Assembly: GCF_036711975.1 (NCBI RefSeq)
Contig: NC_091972.1
Coordinates: 21,705,001-21,769,000, forward strand
Direction of reading: 5' to 3'
DNA: 64,000 nt
Source of the DNA: Onthophagus taurus
Taxonomy: Eukaryota; Arthropoda; Insecta; Coleoptera; Scarabaeidae
The position numbers were made by a program, and so were the translations under genes. The notes below the pieces were generated by a model. It was not told the DNA's origin and did no database searches. It saw only the letters and a program-made list of their open reading frames with translations. This document shows, piece after piece, positions 11,691 through 22,924 of this stretch; positions within the stretch are counted from its first letter, which is position 1, and the number at the start of each line of letters is the position of its first letter.

Positions 11691-12829
11691 AAACGTAACA
11701 TACTGATCAAGAAACTTTAAAGCAACCAAACATCTTTTCATGCGCACACCAATGGAAGATCGACAAAGGGCGATTGTAATCGTTGGATTACTAAATCAAA
11801 TCGGTCCCAAAGAAAATCAAGAAGATCTGATTGAGGAACACAACATTGAAGATATCAAATGCTTCAGAAAGAGAGCAAATACAAATCACACTGGCTGACA
11901 TTAAATCACTGAAAACACTTCAATACAATATCCCGTCATAGTAGATCTGGTCATCTATCCAACTGCACATTATTTGGACGCTATCGTAGCGTATGTAGCT
12001 GACTATGTAAAGGCCAAGTTGTACATTACTTGGCCAATGAGTTAAATCTGAAGAGAACAAAATCAAGCAATATGATGGTGTTGCCTATAGTAATTGCAAG
12101 TTTAAGTGATTGTCATGAACGGATGAAGAGAAGGGTACTGAAAAAATGGTAAAAGCAAAAAACGAAAAAGGCACAAATATAAGAAAAATAAAAAATAAAA
12201 AACGTCTACGAAGCAATTGAGATGTTTATGTCACTTTTCAGTTATATGAGCACCATTAAGATTCCGGACTCTACCTGAAGTCACCATATAAGTAAACTGT
12301 TTCCATCGCTATTGGCGAACAGAGTTTGTTGAATATATCTTCTGGCAATGAATCCTGACTGTTTTGGAATGAGGGCAGTGGGCAGGTCTCAGTTGGTGGG
12401 GGTGGATCTCGTTCTCTTCTTCTCTTTATCGTTAAGATGTTTTTTTTTTAATAACGATTCTGTGATCCTAATACATCAGCGATTTCGTTTACGTTTTAAT
12501 GTACCGTGGGCCGATTCAGGTATTCTATCATGGGCCAATTAAAATTGCTGTAGTTCAAAAATTATAAGTTGTAGATTTCGCAAGAAACAGTTTCATCAAT
12601 TGCCTCCTTACAGGTAAAAGGTAACAGTCTGCAGTCTGTTAGATAGCTGTGATAAGAGCCTGTTTTTTTAGGAAAACAGCAATGCTGTGATGTTTAATTC
12701 GGAACCTGTGTGATTTTTAAGTGTGGACTTATCTTAAGACAATACTATGTGCTGACAATCCCTTCCCAAACTAAAAGAGTGATGACTAATGTTTGTTACT
12801 GGATAACATGTATACAATCTAAAATAATT
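11691..12829. other. No recognisable feature
   Basis: Fragments of open frame near 11740-12060 are broken by stops and match nothing I recognise. The rest is ordinary AT-rich sequence. Confidence 0.5.
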
Positions 12830-13756
12830 TAAAAATTAGTTATAAAATCTATGTTGCAACAAAATTGTCACAAAAACAGTTATATTAAATTGTTAAATTG
12901 AAGATAATAAAACAACAAAACTAATGAATTTCAAAAAAAGGTCAAAATATAAAATGCACATGTTGTTATGTTCATAATTATTTTTTTCGATTTTAAAAAT
13001 GTTAACATTAAAATTGAATACACTAAAATAAAACACACTGCAAAATACAATAAACAGACACGTCGTTGTAATTCGTTAAACGGACCAACAAGTCGTGACC
13101 AAACACAGGAAAACCTGTCCAAGAAACAAGAAAAACTAGGAGTTCAAATTGAAATCCTTTAAAAAAATCTGTTTTTGAAATAATTGCAATTAGCCATTTA
13201 AAAGTTTGATGTTATTATCTTTTTTATGTTCTGAAATTTCAAGAATTTCTAGGAGATCCAATTTGTAACTTTTTCCACATTTGTGAAGTAATTTTATTTC
13301 ATTATAATTAATATTGTGTCCAGTCTACATAGAGTATTTAAAAATATTTAAATTGCTTTTTACTTTATGTTCGCGAACCCGAGCTCACAACATCCGACCC
13401 GCAAACTTCACTTTCTTTCGGTATATCTATGTAGGATATACATAGATTTTTATGGTAGTTTGATACAAGTCTTAGAATAGTGTTGTTATTAGAAAATGCT
13501 AAAGAAATTTTATACTTTGAAAAATTATGTTGAGCTTTTAAAGTAATGCGATTGAATGATATAGGCTTGTAATTGTTATCTTGGACGTTCTTAAAAAACA
13601 AAGGATCTTTTTGTTGTTGAATCTTAGACAATATTTTAATTATACGTTTAGTATTTTTTTTGTCCTTGGGTCCAAAATTTGGTTTGGTACTTGATACGAC
13701 TTCGATTTCGGTTCCCAAATTGCTTGTCGAGGTTGACTCAGTTATTAAGCTAATGC
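12830..13756 (-). repeat. Interspersed repeat family 'B', copy 1, with a 137-codon frame
   Basis: Read on the minus strand, this block matches 24101-24297 followed by 26276-26900 on the plus strand; the second copy is split by a 1.9-kb insertion. In this copy the minus frame 13778-13365 is open for 137 codons, containing KDKKNTKRIIKILSKIQQQK, LKAQHNFSKYKISLAF and a tail GSDVVSSGSRT. I do not recognise the protein. Its position hard against the 5' side of a decayed PLE (13757 onward), in opposite orientation, resembles the head-to-head PLE arrangement at 1-1828. It may therefore be an unrecognised PLE 5' region. Confidence 0.6.
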
Positions 13757-15430
13757 GAACAAAATGTAAAGAGGGCACGTTGCACCAATGTTATCACTAA
13801 TCTTTTACAAGGAAGATCACAGCTACCACGCTCTCAGTCTTTAATAAAAAAGGCATTTTTATCAACTAAAGCATATCTGAGGAAGGATAGAGATAACCCT
13901 CTCCTCATCTTAAAGGCTGATAAGGGTCAAGTTACTGTTTGTATGAATGAATCAGAGTACATGCAAAAATCTATTAGTTCATTTGGAGATCAGTCCACAT
14001 ATACAATTTTAAGTAACGATCCTACCTCCACCATACAGAACAGAAATAATAAATTCTCTAAGTTACTGCTAGAAAGGGAGTACATTGACAAAAACACTTA
14101 TATGAGTTTGATTTGTCATAATGATGTAGCATCCAGATACTACGGACTTCCAAAAATTCACAAACATGACTCCCTTGCGCCCTATTATTTCTTTTGTTGG
14201 TTCACCTACATATCAACTGTCTAAATTGTTAGCTGAAATTTTGAGTCACGCCTTCAGTGAAAGAACCACCTATAACATCAAGGACACGTTTATGTTTGTT
14301 GATAAAATAAAGGATTTTAAGTTACCACAAGGTTATGTATTGATTTCACTTGCCGTGGTTTTCATTATTCACTAACATTCCCTTAGAGTTGGTAAAAAAA
14401 TTTATCACTACTAAGTGCTTTTTGGACTTTTTGGAAATGACATCATCTATTGACAAAGAGCTGTTCGTCGAATTGATGGTGTTTTTGTTTGAATCATCTC
14501 ATTTTCTTTTTGATAAAAAGAATTACAGCCAGAAATTTGGTACTCCAATGGGGAGTCCTCCCAGCCCCATTTTAGCTACCATGGTTATGAATCATCTTTT
14601 GGATGAGTGCGTCTCAACTTTACTTTTCCCTTCATCTTTAAGTATGTAGATGATGATATTATCTGTTATCAGGTTATTAAGAACGATGACCAGACCATTA
14701 TCTTGGATTGGTACAGTAAATCTACATACTCGGGTAGATTCACAAATTTTTATTCCAATCATCCTATCAATTAAAAGATTATTACTATTGTTGCCATACG
14801 GGATAGAATTAAATTAATTTCCAATCCTGTTTTTTAAGAAAGTAAGAAAAAAAGATTGTTTAGCATTTTCATTAATAATGGCTTTCCACCTCGTCTTTTG
14901 GGTGGTATTCTTAACCACAACAGTAGTAAGATTAATATTATTGACATGACAGCGCCACACCATACTGTTAACCCAACTAGGATCACTGAATATATAAAAA
15001 TTCCTTATCTATCTGGTCTCACTAAACAACTGAATTCTCTACTATCCTCTGAAACTCTGAGGTTTCCTAACACCAATTTTTTACCTCTTTCCTGTCTATT
15101 CTAAAGAACTAAAGAACCTGTACCGTTGTTAGCCAAGTCAAATGTCATGTATAAGATCCCATGTAGCAATTGCGATGGTTCATATATCGAAACTACTTCT
15201 CAATATTTATCTAGCCGTATCAACCACCATAAGAGAGATTGTCAAGCACGCCAAAAAAGAAAGAGTGCTTTAGTTACGCATCACGTTAAGGAAGGGCATC
15301 ACTTTGATTTTGACAATATCTCTATCCTTGAAAAGAAATTGAATTACAATAAGAGACTCTTTCTAGTAATGGTTTATAGTAATAGGGAAGTTGGATCAGT
15401 CAATTTTAGAACGGATACTGAAATTTAACT
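13757..15430 (+). pseudogene. Decayed Penelope-like element (second family)
   Basis: Several frames together give a PLE protein. In order they show KADKGQVTVCM (13914-13946), RYYGLPKIHKHDS (14133-14170), LRPIISFVGSP, a motif A remnant reading SLFTNIPLELV near 14355, motif B TPMGSPPSPI near 14541, motif C KYVDDDII near 14639, and a GIY-YIG domain with VMYKIPCSNCDGSYI near 15147. In the last of these the Gly of YIG is lost. At least four frameshifts or stops break it. The sequence differs strongly from the intact PLE at 1828-4452, so this is a different and much older family. Confidence 0.85.
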
Positions 15431-15930
15431 CCAGAGATAACTCTAGTTGTTGTTTTTTTAGTTTTTTTTTTGACTTTTTAACTTTTTTTTTTTTTTTTGA
15501 TATTTTTACAGTTTTAGATATAATTCATTTTATTGTTTGTTGTTATTAAATTTTGGAATGGTAATGTTTCTCGACGCCACCTTTTGTTATTTTTCTGAAA
15601 TAAAGATTGTTTTTTTCCCTTCCTTGTTTCTTTGGTTCTTACATGTAAATCTGGATTTTTCAACTTTTAACGTAGCTTGTGCCGAACTTTATAATTTAGA
15701 CGTTTATAATTTTAAATTGTAGTTTAACGTTATTTTGTGCTTAATTTTTGTAACTTTGATAATGTATTTGTTTACTATCATATTTTTGAGTATTGAAGTG
15801 TTAATACTCAGTTTAACAGGCTTACGTTATGTATGTGGCTTTTTATGCTTCCATTTGTAAGTATTGTTCAGTTTTAATTTTTCTTTAATTGAAAGTCTTG
15901 GTCTTTGTTTTGTTTTAATTGATTAGTTTT

Positions 15931-15968
15931 GCCCTGAAGAAGGAATAAAATTATTCCGTAAGCTCGGT
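15931..15968 (+). ncRNA. Hammerhead-ribozyme remnant in the 3' region of the second PLE
   Basis: A perfect CUGAAGA box (15934-15940) is followed by a 5-bp stem GGAAT...ATTCC, then GTAA where GAAA is expected. It lies about 500 bases after the last PLE codons, where a pLTR would be. One core base is changed, so it is probably inactive. Confidence 0.5.
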
Positions 15969-15975
15969 TAAAGGA

Positions 15976-16329
15976 AAAAACTTTGTTTTAATAGCCTTAT
16001 ATGGTCGATTCCCAAGATTTATTAGGAAAATTATAATGAAATCAAGAGCAAATTTATTTATTTGTTGAATAGCAATAAAGTTATAGAAAACATAAATAAG
16101 AACAATGAAAGTAAAAATAAAAATAATGACTGGAAAAACATAAAATCTATAAAAAGCAAATTAACGCAGGGTATTTTTGTTAAAGCAGATAAGGCATTGT
16201 AATTTTGGATAAAAGTTTGTATTTAGAAAAAAACATATGAATTTATTCAGGATAACAATTATATAAAACTTAAAAACAAGTATACCCCACGTTTAATAAA
16301 TAATTAAAATAAGACTCAAAATCTCAAAC
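15976..16329. other. No recognisable feature (A/T-rich)
   Basis: The stretch is A-rich with no open frame or repeat match seen. Confidence 0.5.
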
Positions 16330-17120
16330 AGTCGAAAAGTTATGGCAATATTAAATGGCAACCCTATTCGTTCACCAGCGTATTGTACGCTGAAAAATAC
16401 GGAGACTTTGTGATTACATCCCTATATGTAAAATGAATGGTTTTTGTAGAAACTTGAAAAAACCGATATTTTCGTGGTTGTTTGAAAATTATAAATTATC
16501 AGTTGCCTTTGGTTTGAAGGAACCGATATGAAACAAAAATTATTCTACGCTAGAAAGTAAGGAGTTTTGTGATTAATATCAAAACGAAGGAGTTTACTAC
16601 TTTCGAAGATACAGCCCATAGATGAGGTCTACACATTTTATAACTTTCGTAATTGAATAAAAATTTATAAAAGCAAGAAGAAAAATTAAGGTACCTACTA
16701 TATTTAACAATATAAATGAAAAATCAAAAAACAAAATTGACAACATTTTCAAGACCACATGAAAAATTAATATAACTACAGTAAATGTTCGATCTGGTTG
16801 CCCTAAACTTTCAAATATTTATAAATTCTTTTTAAAATCCCGGCATGAATAGCACTCCGAATTTCTTGCGAAAAAAAAAGATCGAAATACATCACGAACT
16901 CTTCTATTCTTTCATTGTGAGCGATTTAGCATACACAATATCTTTCATACAACTTTTTGAAGAGGATTTTTGAATGCAGACCTCACCCATTGGCTGTATC
17001 TTCGAAAGTAGCAAACCCCTTCGTTTTGATATTAATCACAAAGTCTCCTTACTTTCCAGCGTAAGTAGTGTATTAATGCCGGTTCTGGACCGGAAGTTGC
17101 TCCCTGTGCTTCCAAAGCAC
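16330..17120 (+). repeat. Interspersed repeat family 'C', copy 1, interrupted by a MITE
   Basis: Positions 16380-16552 and 17058-17120 match the minus strand of 22985-23270. They share the blocks tcagttgcctttggtttgaagg and tgccggttctggaccggaag and the phrase ctgcgcatgcgc. The second copy runs through without a break, so 16546-17063 here is an insertion. Confidence 0.7.
16546..17063. mobile_element. ~0.5-kb inverted-repeat element (mariner-like MITE) nested in repeat C
   Basis: Left arm 16546-16634 and right arm 16974-17063 are imperfect inverted repeats of nearly 90 bp, starting TACGCTAGAAAGTAAGGAG and ending CTCCTTACTTTCCAGCGTA. On the minus strand the interior reads a decayed protein end with the blocks KEIRSAIHAGILKR and GNQIEHLL. 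That resembles the C-terminus of mariner-type transposases, which often end in xxFEHLL. This would make it an internally deleted, non-autonomous mariner. The transposase link is an inference from a few residues. Confidence 0.6.
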
Positions 17121-17936
17121 TGCGCATGCGCTCCGGATCATGTGGCGCCATCTGGTGGTGGGTGGAGAAACTAAAAGAGGGGGCCGCTGACCGATAGATG
17201 GCCCTAAACTGCTTAATTCGCATTTACCTGTTATTTCTCGAAATTTGTTTTTCAAGAAATCTGATATGTAATCTGATACCCAGTTCATATGTGTGAATAT
17301 AAATTTTTTAAACCGTAATTGTATTATAAAAATTTATTTTTTACTTAAAAATTAAATAATAAATGTATTAACACAACTGTTGTTTCTACTTTTCTTCAAC
17401 CGCTCAAATTCAAATTCAACCTTTAAAGTAGTATTTATATTTCACCTTGCAGCTATCGATTCAATTCGCTTAAATTCAATTAAATAAGTAAGTATTATAT
17501 ATTTCGTTAATTTACACCACTGTTTTAATAAAATAATAATAATAAATGTATTTCTTACCTACATACTTATTATCATTTTTTTAATTAATACTAAACTTTA
17601 ATTGCTAAGCTTTTAATACTAAACTGAAAAGGTAAAAATATTGGGGCCCCTTCCCCGCTAGATGGCACTACATGAGGTAAGCAACCAACGACTGATGTAT
17701 GTAGTTCCACCTCCTAAATTCGCGCCACTTGGCGGGGCGCGAATTTTAAAAATTTTAAAATATAGATGCCATTGCCATCAGACAAATTTGAATTTTAGAA
17801 ACATCAGATTTCAGAAATCTTTTTGGGGTTTAGTTCCACTGCCCACCACTAGATCACAACATATGAAAGTGAAACATAGATCAAGATATTTGTCCTAGAG
17901 TCGGTAGAAAAGTACAAAAAAAATTTTTTAGGTTAC
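17121..17936. other. AT-rich intergenic DNA with one strong hairpin
   Basis: No coding signal is seen. Positions 17716-17726 and 17736-17746 form a perfect 11-bp hairpin (AAATTCGCGCC with a 9-base loop), probably part of a small repeat. The phrases gccatctggtggtgg near 17150 and gctagatggcactacatga near 17657 resemble small insect repeats. Confidence 0.4.
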
Positions 17937-18224
17937 CTTTATATAAATTCCATCTTCCATATATTCATATAAATATCCGCTAGGGTTCAAATAATTCCAA
18001 GCAGTATGACAAATCATAACATCACCAGCAATGCTTTTCTTTTCAACCGATTTAACATCAAATATCGGTTGGCCAATAACGATATAATGCAAATCGTGGT
18101 GATCACCGATAATCGAAAATACATGTGTTTTTTTGAATAACCAACGCGCAAGCGACCGCTTGATAAATACAATCTTGCATGGAATCGTTAACGCCACTTT
18201 TCCATATGGCAAGGAAAGCATCTC
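17937..18224 (-). pseudogene. Soluble adenylate cyclase (ADCY10-like) exon, frameshifted
   Basis: The block reads on the minus strand from a good splice acceptor (ttttcag before 18224) to a donor (AAG|gtaacc at 17936). The first part encodes GDAFLAIWKSGVNDSMQD and QAVACALVIQKN. This matches the first catalytic domain of soluble adenylate cyclase around its second metal-binding Asp (GDALL in vertebrates). The second part, in another frame, encodes IIGDHHDLHYIVIGQP and IAGDVMICHTAW, the next conserved blocks of the same domain. About 20 codons that should separate them are missing, and the frame changes at about 18122-18126. This exon cannot be translated through, so it is a gene relic or a duplicated broken exon. 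Soluble adenylate cyclase makes cAMP in response to bicarbonate and calcium. Confidence 0.75.
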
Positions 18225-18236
18225 CTGAAAATTTTT

Positions 18237-18443
18237 TCAGAAAAAATCATTTCTTGGACCATTGTGCCAATGTACGCGTTTAAGACGTGCGTTAATTTTG
18301 AAGGGCCACTCCCACCTTGTTATGGAAAGTTTGGAATCTCCACTAAATCTACGATCTTTCCAATCGTCATTATCATCAACGTAAGTTCTGGTACGCATTG
18401 CCCAGATGTATTCTTTTTGACCAGCATAATCCACACAATTTAA
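18237..18443 (-). other. Coding-like fragment, unidentified
   Basis: An open minus-strand frame of about 66 codons encodes a hydrophilic, Trp- and Arg-rich peptide (blocks YAGQKEYIWAMRTRTY, RWEWPFKINARLKR and WHNGPRNDFF). It ends 13 bases before the acceptor of the adenylate cyclase exon. It does not resemble adenylate cyclase. It has weak similarity in spacing (DY..., T, W, K.R, PF.KIN.R) to the two-exon fragment at 22365-22806, which hints at a shared origin, but this is not secure. Confidence 0.3.
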
Positions 18444-18898
18444 AACATAATATAATTAGATAGTTACATAGTAAACTTAAAAATTAACGTATAAAACTTA
18501 CGTTATTCCATCATCTTGTTAAAATGAATATTTTAAAATTGTCGTTAAAATAAAATTGATTAATTTTATGTTTACATTTATTGCCATGAAAACCTCAGTT
18601 ATTTTTGGGCATTATTGAAATAATAAGAGAATTTATTTTAATATAAACAAAAAAAAATTAAATTGCCGATTTTGAGTTGGGTCCAGTTGACCTCCATTAA
18701 AAACTTTTTATTAATTTCTAATATTAGAAGAAGATGGGAAATGAAACATCTTGAACTAAAATATACGTGTATCGTATAAAATCATAATTTATTCAAAATT
18801 TAATTTAAATTAAAGCGAATTTAATTTTCTTGTCTTAGTCGATCCAAGAAAGGAATAATTAGACTAAATTGGTGGGCGTTTATCCATAGGATATGCAA
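18444..18898. other. Upstream region of the odorant receptor gene
   Basis: The stretch is AT-rich with no repeat seen. The minimal promoter lies at its end (TATA box at 18900). Confidence 0.5.
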
Positions 18899-18899
18899 G

Positions 18900-18908
18900 T
18901 ATATAAAG
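18900..18908 (+). promoter_or_regulatory. Candidate TATA box of the odorant receptor gene
   Basis: TATATAAAG lies 72 bases before the ATG at 18972, so the 5' UTR would be about 40 bases. It is a good TATA match in the expected place. Confidence 0.55.
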
Positions 18909-18971
18909 CCATTTCGCTTTTCTTTCATTATTACTCGTTGGTTAAATACGTTTAAAACAAATATTGTGAAA

Positions 18972-21270
18972 ATGGAAGGTGAAGGTGTTTCAGAATCGCA
19001 TCGTATGAAAGCATTTAAAATTCCTTTACTATTTTTATCCGTAATCGGTTCTAACCCAGCTAAAGTCAAAAAGGATGCTTATACGCGATTTATAATTGGT
19101 TTTTTTACGGTTGTGCAATTTCACAATACCGTACTTTTAGTAACAATGATCTGTATGAGTTTAAATAATATGGACGATCTTGGTGAAATTATGACTTGTG
19201 TTGCTGGAATGTATCAGGTGGGTATTGAAAAACTTATTTCTAACTAAAAATTTATAAACTTATTCTTTCACAATAGTGACTGATCATATTTTTGTCATTT
19301 TGAGTAGAAAAAAAGCTAAGCTATTATTATTGCTTACGACCTAATAGAAATTTAAGTACTTTGTTGGGTTGCGTTGCTATGTTTGTAAAGATATTCTTAA
19401 AAATCTTCTGCAAACAGAATCTACATTTCTATAAGCTATAGCTCTTCCAAGCAGTATTTAAATTTCTGCAGCAGATCTAGTTTTCTACTAAAAGTATCTA
19501 GACTTTTAAGTCCTCTGCTGGCACTATTTAGTTTTCTGTAAGCAGTTTTAGTATCTATTAGTAGTATCAAGTCTTTTGTCAGCAGTATCCAGTCTTCTAT
19601 AAGTAGAATCTACTGTTCCAGTAGCAGTATCTAGTTATTTGTCACCAGTACTTACTTTTCCACAGCAATATCTAGTTTTTTGCCAGTAGTATCTCATCTC
19701 TGAAAGCAGGTCTGGAATAGTATTAGCTGTATTTAGTCTTTTAACAGCACTGTACAGTCTCCTATAAGGAGAATCTACTTTACCAGCGACAGTATCTAGT
19801 CATTAGCAGCAATATTTAGTCTTTTACAACAAAATCTACCTTACTCTAGCAGTATCTAGTCACTGTAAGCAGTTGTGGAACTGCGTTAGCGGTATTTAGT
19901 CTTTTATCAACAGTATCCAATTCTCTACAAAGAGAGTTTACTTGTTCAGTCGCAGTATCTAATCATTTAACTGCAGTACTTAGTCTTCTACATCAAGATC
20001 TAGTTTCTTGCCAGCAGTACCTTATCTCTATAAGAAGATCAGGAATTCTATTAGCGGTATTTAGTACCTTGTTAGCATTATCCAGACTTTATAAAGAGAA
20101 TCTACTTTTCGAATGGCAGTATCTAATCATTTGTCAGCAAAACTTAGTCATCTGCAAAAATATTATCAGTCCTCTATAAGTAGGATACATTATATAACGT
20201 CAATTTCTTGTATCCACTTATTCAACTTTCAATAATCATTTTTATAATTTTAGATCATCGTAAAATATATTATAACCGTAATAAATCGAAAAGATATTTA
20301 CAAAAATGTTGTATTGTTGTTACAATATTTTCCAGCAGGAGAATTGGAAAAATTAGTAACACCGCTCTACATTTACATGAACAAAGGGCTTAAGTTTTTC
20401 GCGGTTTTATTGGGCTGTTGCTTTAGTTTGTACGTTTTAAAACCGCTGCTGTATTTTGAGAAAATGCTTCCGGTCATCTGGTACACGAAACATTGCCCTT
20501 TGGAAAGTAATCATTGTTACGTTTACCACTACATACTACAAATATTTGGTGCTACTTTAATGTTCTTTAACATAATTGGATTCGATGGTTTCACGTTGGC
20601 TGTAATCACGGTAGCTTATTGCGAACTAGAAAAAATTAAAATAAGTTTGAGCGATATGAAAGACGACGCAAACAAGACCGATGATGAAAATATGCGAAAA
20701 ATAACGGAATTAGTAAAAAAACACTGCATAGTTTTGAATTTTATCAAGAATATTAACAACGAATTTTCAACGATTTTAATGCACCAATTAGCGGCCACTT
20801 TAACTGGAGTTTGTACAGGAATTTATTTTTTAATGTTATTTCAAAACGATTTAGGTGTCGTTTTGAGATTTGTTCCCTACTTATTAAGCATCTTGGTGCA
20901 AATGTTTCTTTATAGCGTTGCTGGGGAACTAATTGCTACTCAAGTAATGATATTATTTTATACTTATTACCTAAATAAACAAAGTTGCACTTTTATTTTA
21001 GACTCAAAGTATTCATTTCGCCGCTTACGATACAAATTGGCACTTGAAGCACCAACCAAAAACCACTAAAGCATTATGCATGATGATGCTTCGTTCCCAA
21101 AAGCCCGATGAGATTATTGCGGGAATGTGGACATGGAATATGAGGATTTTTCTTTCCGTAACACAAAATGTATGTTATTAATAATTTTTTAATATTACTC
21201 AATATTATTTCAGTTATTGCAAACGGGATTTTCGATGTTTACATTCATGAAAACTGTCCAATCCAAATAA
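18972..21270 (+). CDS. Insect odorant receptor, 4 exons, 386 aa, apparently intact
   Basis: The exons are 18972-19217, 20254-20943, 21002-21169 and 21214-21270. All introns are GT-AG (1036, 58 and 44 bp) and all are in phase 0, giving 387 codons including the stop. The product fits the seven-transmembrane insect odorant receptor family (usually 380-420 aa), a ligand-binding subunit that forms a cation channel with Orco in olfactory neurons. Exon 1 gives the N-terminus and two hydrophobic segments. Exon 2 carries the central membrane segments and the long loop. Exon 3 holds the family signature FAAYDTNWH...MLRSQKPDEIIAG. Exon 4 encodes the last membrane segment (LLQTGFSMFTFMKT). I chose the ATG at 18972 as the first ATG after the TATA box. 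Intron 1 holds a tandem repeat. I see no disabling change. A gustatory receptor is unlikely, given RSQKP and the absence of the TYhhhhhQF end. AATAAA occurs near 21545. Confidence 0.9.
19430..20175. repeat. Higher-order tandem repeat in intron 1 of the odorant receptor
   Basis: The intron is built from degenerate copies of a ~20-base subunit (agcagtatctagtcttctn). The subunits are arranged in a larger period of about 164 bases. The landmark gtatttagt after a ttagc run starts at 19729, 19892 and 20057, intervals of 163 and 165, with an earlier diverged unit at about 19551. It explains why intron 1 is 1 kb long while the other two are about 50 bases. Confidence 0.8.
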
Positions 21271-22364
21271 GCACTAATAATAATAATTAATGTTGCATTC
21301 AGATATAAAGTTAATAAGTTTATTGAATTTGGTTATGTGCTACAGCATCTGCAAAGAAAAAACTTAAGAAGAACACTTAAAGTAGTTAAGACATTAAAAA
21401 CTAAAAACACAAAATTTTTTGTCTATTATATTGCAAGGAGGAATAATAAATTGTTGTTGATGCATCATATAGAGTTATCTTGATTATTTCAAACATAAAC
21501 GAAATGTTTTGATGCATTTCAATGAATTTCAACGGAAGAAAACAATAAATGTTGTATATATTTTCTTTTATTTGTTAGCTGTACAGGATTTACAAATTAA
21601 ATTTGCTTTCCTAGTTTACATCCACAAAATAATGAAAAAGAAAACTTAAAGATACATTAGAGTTTTACAAACCGTGCCTTAAAAGATTCAATCACAAAAA
21701 TGTTAACACAAAAACTCACGCTGATGTGTAAATGAATTATAAACTATACATAATTCTTATCAAATTGCATTATTAATTGCCATACTCATATCAATTCTAG
21801 TAGTTAAATTTAATCCATTAAAAAAAAATTAAACCTTTTATAATAAACAGCAAATTTTGCAAATAAAATCCTTAAATTAAACCCCAATTCAATTAATTCT
21901 TATAAACTAAGAATTCATTATTTGTAAAGATTTTAATTTAAATAATTAATAAAATAATTTTTTTATAATCAAAAAATCTTAAATAAAACAATTAATATAA
22001 CGAGATCAAGTCAAAAACATTAAATATAAACCTTTAATAATAAAGAAAAATAATCAAAAACGAAAGAAAGATTTTTTCTACGTAAATAAATCAAATTTTC
22101 AATGTTTTAAATTTTTCCCCAACTTAATCACTAACACTACATAATTTCATTTTTCTTAATCTTTTTACGCGTATATAAAAAAGGCGAGATTCATTCTATG
22201 TATTACGCAGATCTCTTCAAAGTGAGAAAAAAAAAATTAACAACAAAAAAATTTTAGAAAAAGAAATACTGCGTTCGAAAGCGAAAATAATTAAAAATAA
22301 TATCGACACGATTACATTTAATGTTTCTTTTCATTTACCGAATTTCAATTTCGATATAATCATT
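21271..22364. other. AT-rich DNA between convergent genes
   Basis: The stretch lies between the 3' end of the odorant receptor and the 3' end of the minus-strand gene fragment. It probably contains their 3' UTRs. No repeats or frames of note. Confidence 0.5.
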
Positions 22365-22806
22365 TTATTTTGACGCCAAAAACATAATCAATCTAAAATT
22401 AATTGTCTTAGCCGAAAGAAGATGATTACATTCTGCCGTATCCGGCAAAGAAAGTGGTACATATGGACTTTCATTTTCTTGCTCTGAGAAATCAAAACGA
22501 TGAATTCTTGGATTTATTTTCATATCGCCGAAAGGTCCTCGCAGAATCACGTAGTGTATACTTAACGGTGGGGTTGTTTTTGTTTTTAAAATCAACTATA
22601 ATAATTAAAAATAATTAATTAGATATTTCGTATTTTTTTCTTAATTTAATAATAACATACCTGATAACTAATATCTCTTTCTGTACTTTGAATTGGATAC
22701 TTTTGACTGTTATTTATCCTCGTCTTAACAACCCATTGATTGTTAAAAGCCGAAAATCGTGATGTTTCGTAAAAAAGACGATGCACAAATTCATCCATAC
22801 AATAAT
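22365..22806 (-). CDS. 3' end of an unidentified spliced gene (two exons, 5' part missing)
   Basis: The minus-strand exons are 22806-22661 and 22595-22365. The first follows an acceptor (tatatttttag) and enters with two bases of a split codon. It ends at a clean donor (CAG|gtatgt), and after a 65-bp GT-AG intron the second exon runs in phase to a stop. The 125 residues include [41 protein letters not shown] and [11 protein letters not shown] at the C-terminus. I do not recognise the family. Upstream, within 20 bases, the sequence turns into repeat-like DNA, so earlier exons may lie further away or be lost. Confidence 0.55.
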
Positions 22807-22839
22807 CTAAAAATATACAATAATCTAGTGCTGAATAAC

Positions 22840-22915
22840 AAACAATACTAGACTAACACTAGCACTAAAACTAATACTACACCTAGAACTAGAAAATTTC
22901 GAGTTTTCTTTTTTT
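22840..22915. repeat. CTAGAACTAG-type repeat fragment
   Basis: The phrases actaacactagcactaaaac and cacctagaactagaaa resemble the arms of the foldback at 62280-62540. It is probably one arm of the same small element family. Confidence 0.4.
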
Positions 22916-22924
22916 AGTTTCGCC

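Noticed and set aside
13365..13400. gttcgcgaac block resembling a tRNA B box
   Set aside because: No A box or cloverleaf can be formed around it. It belongs to repeat family B.
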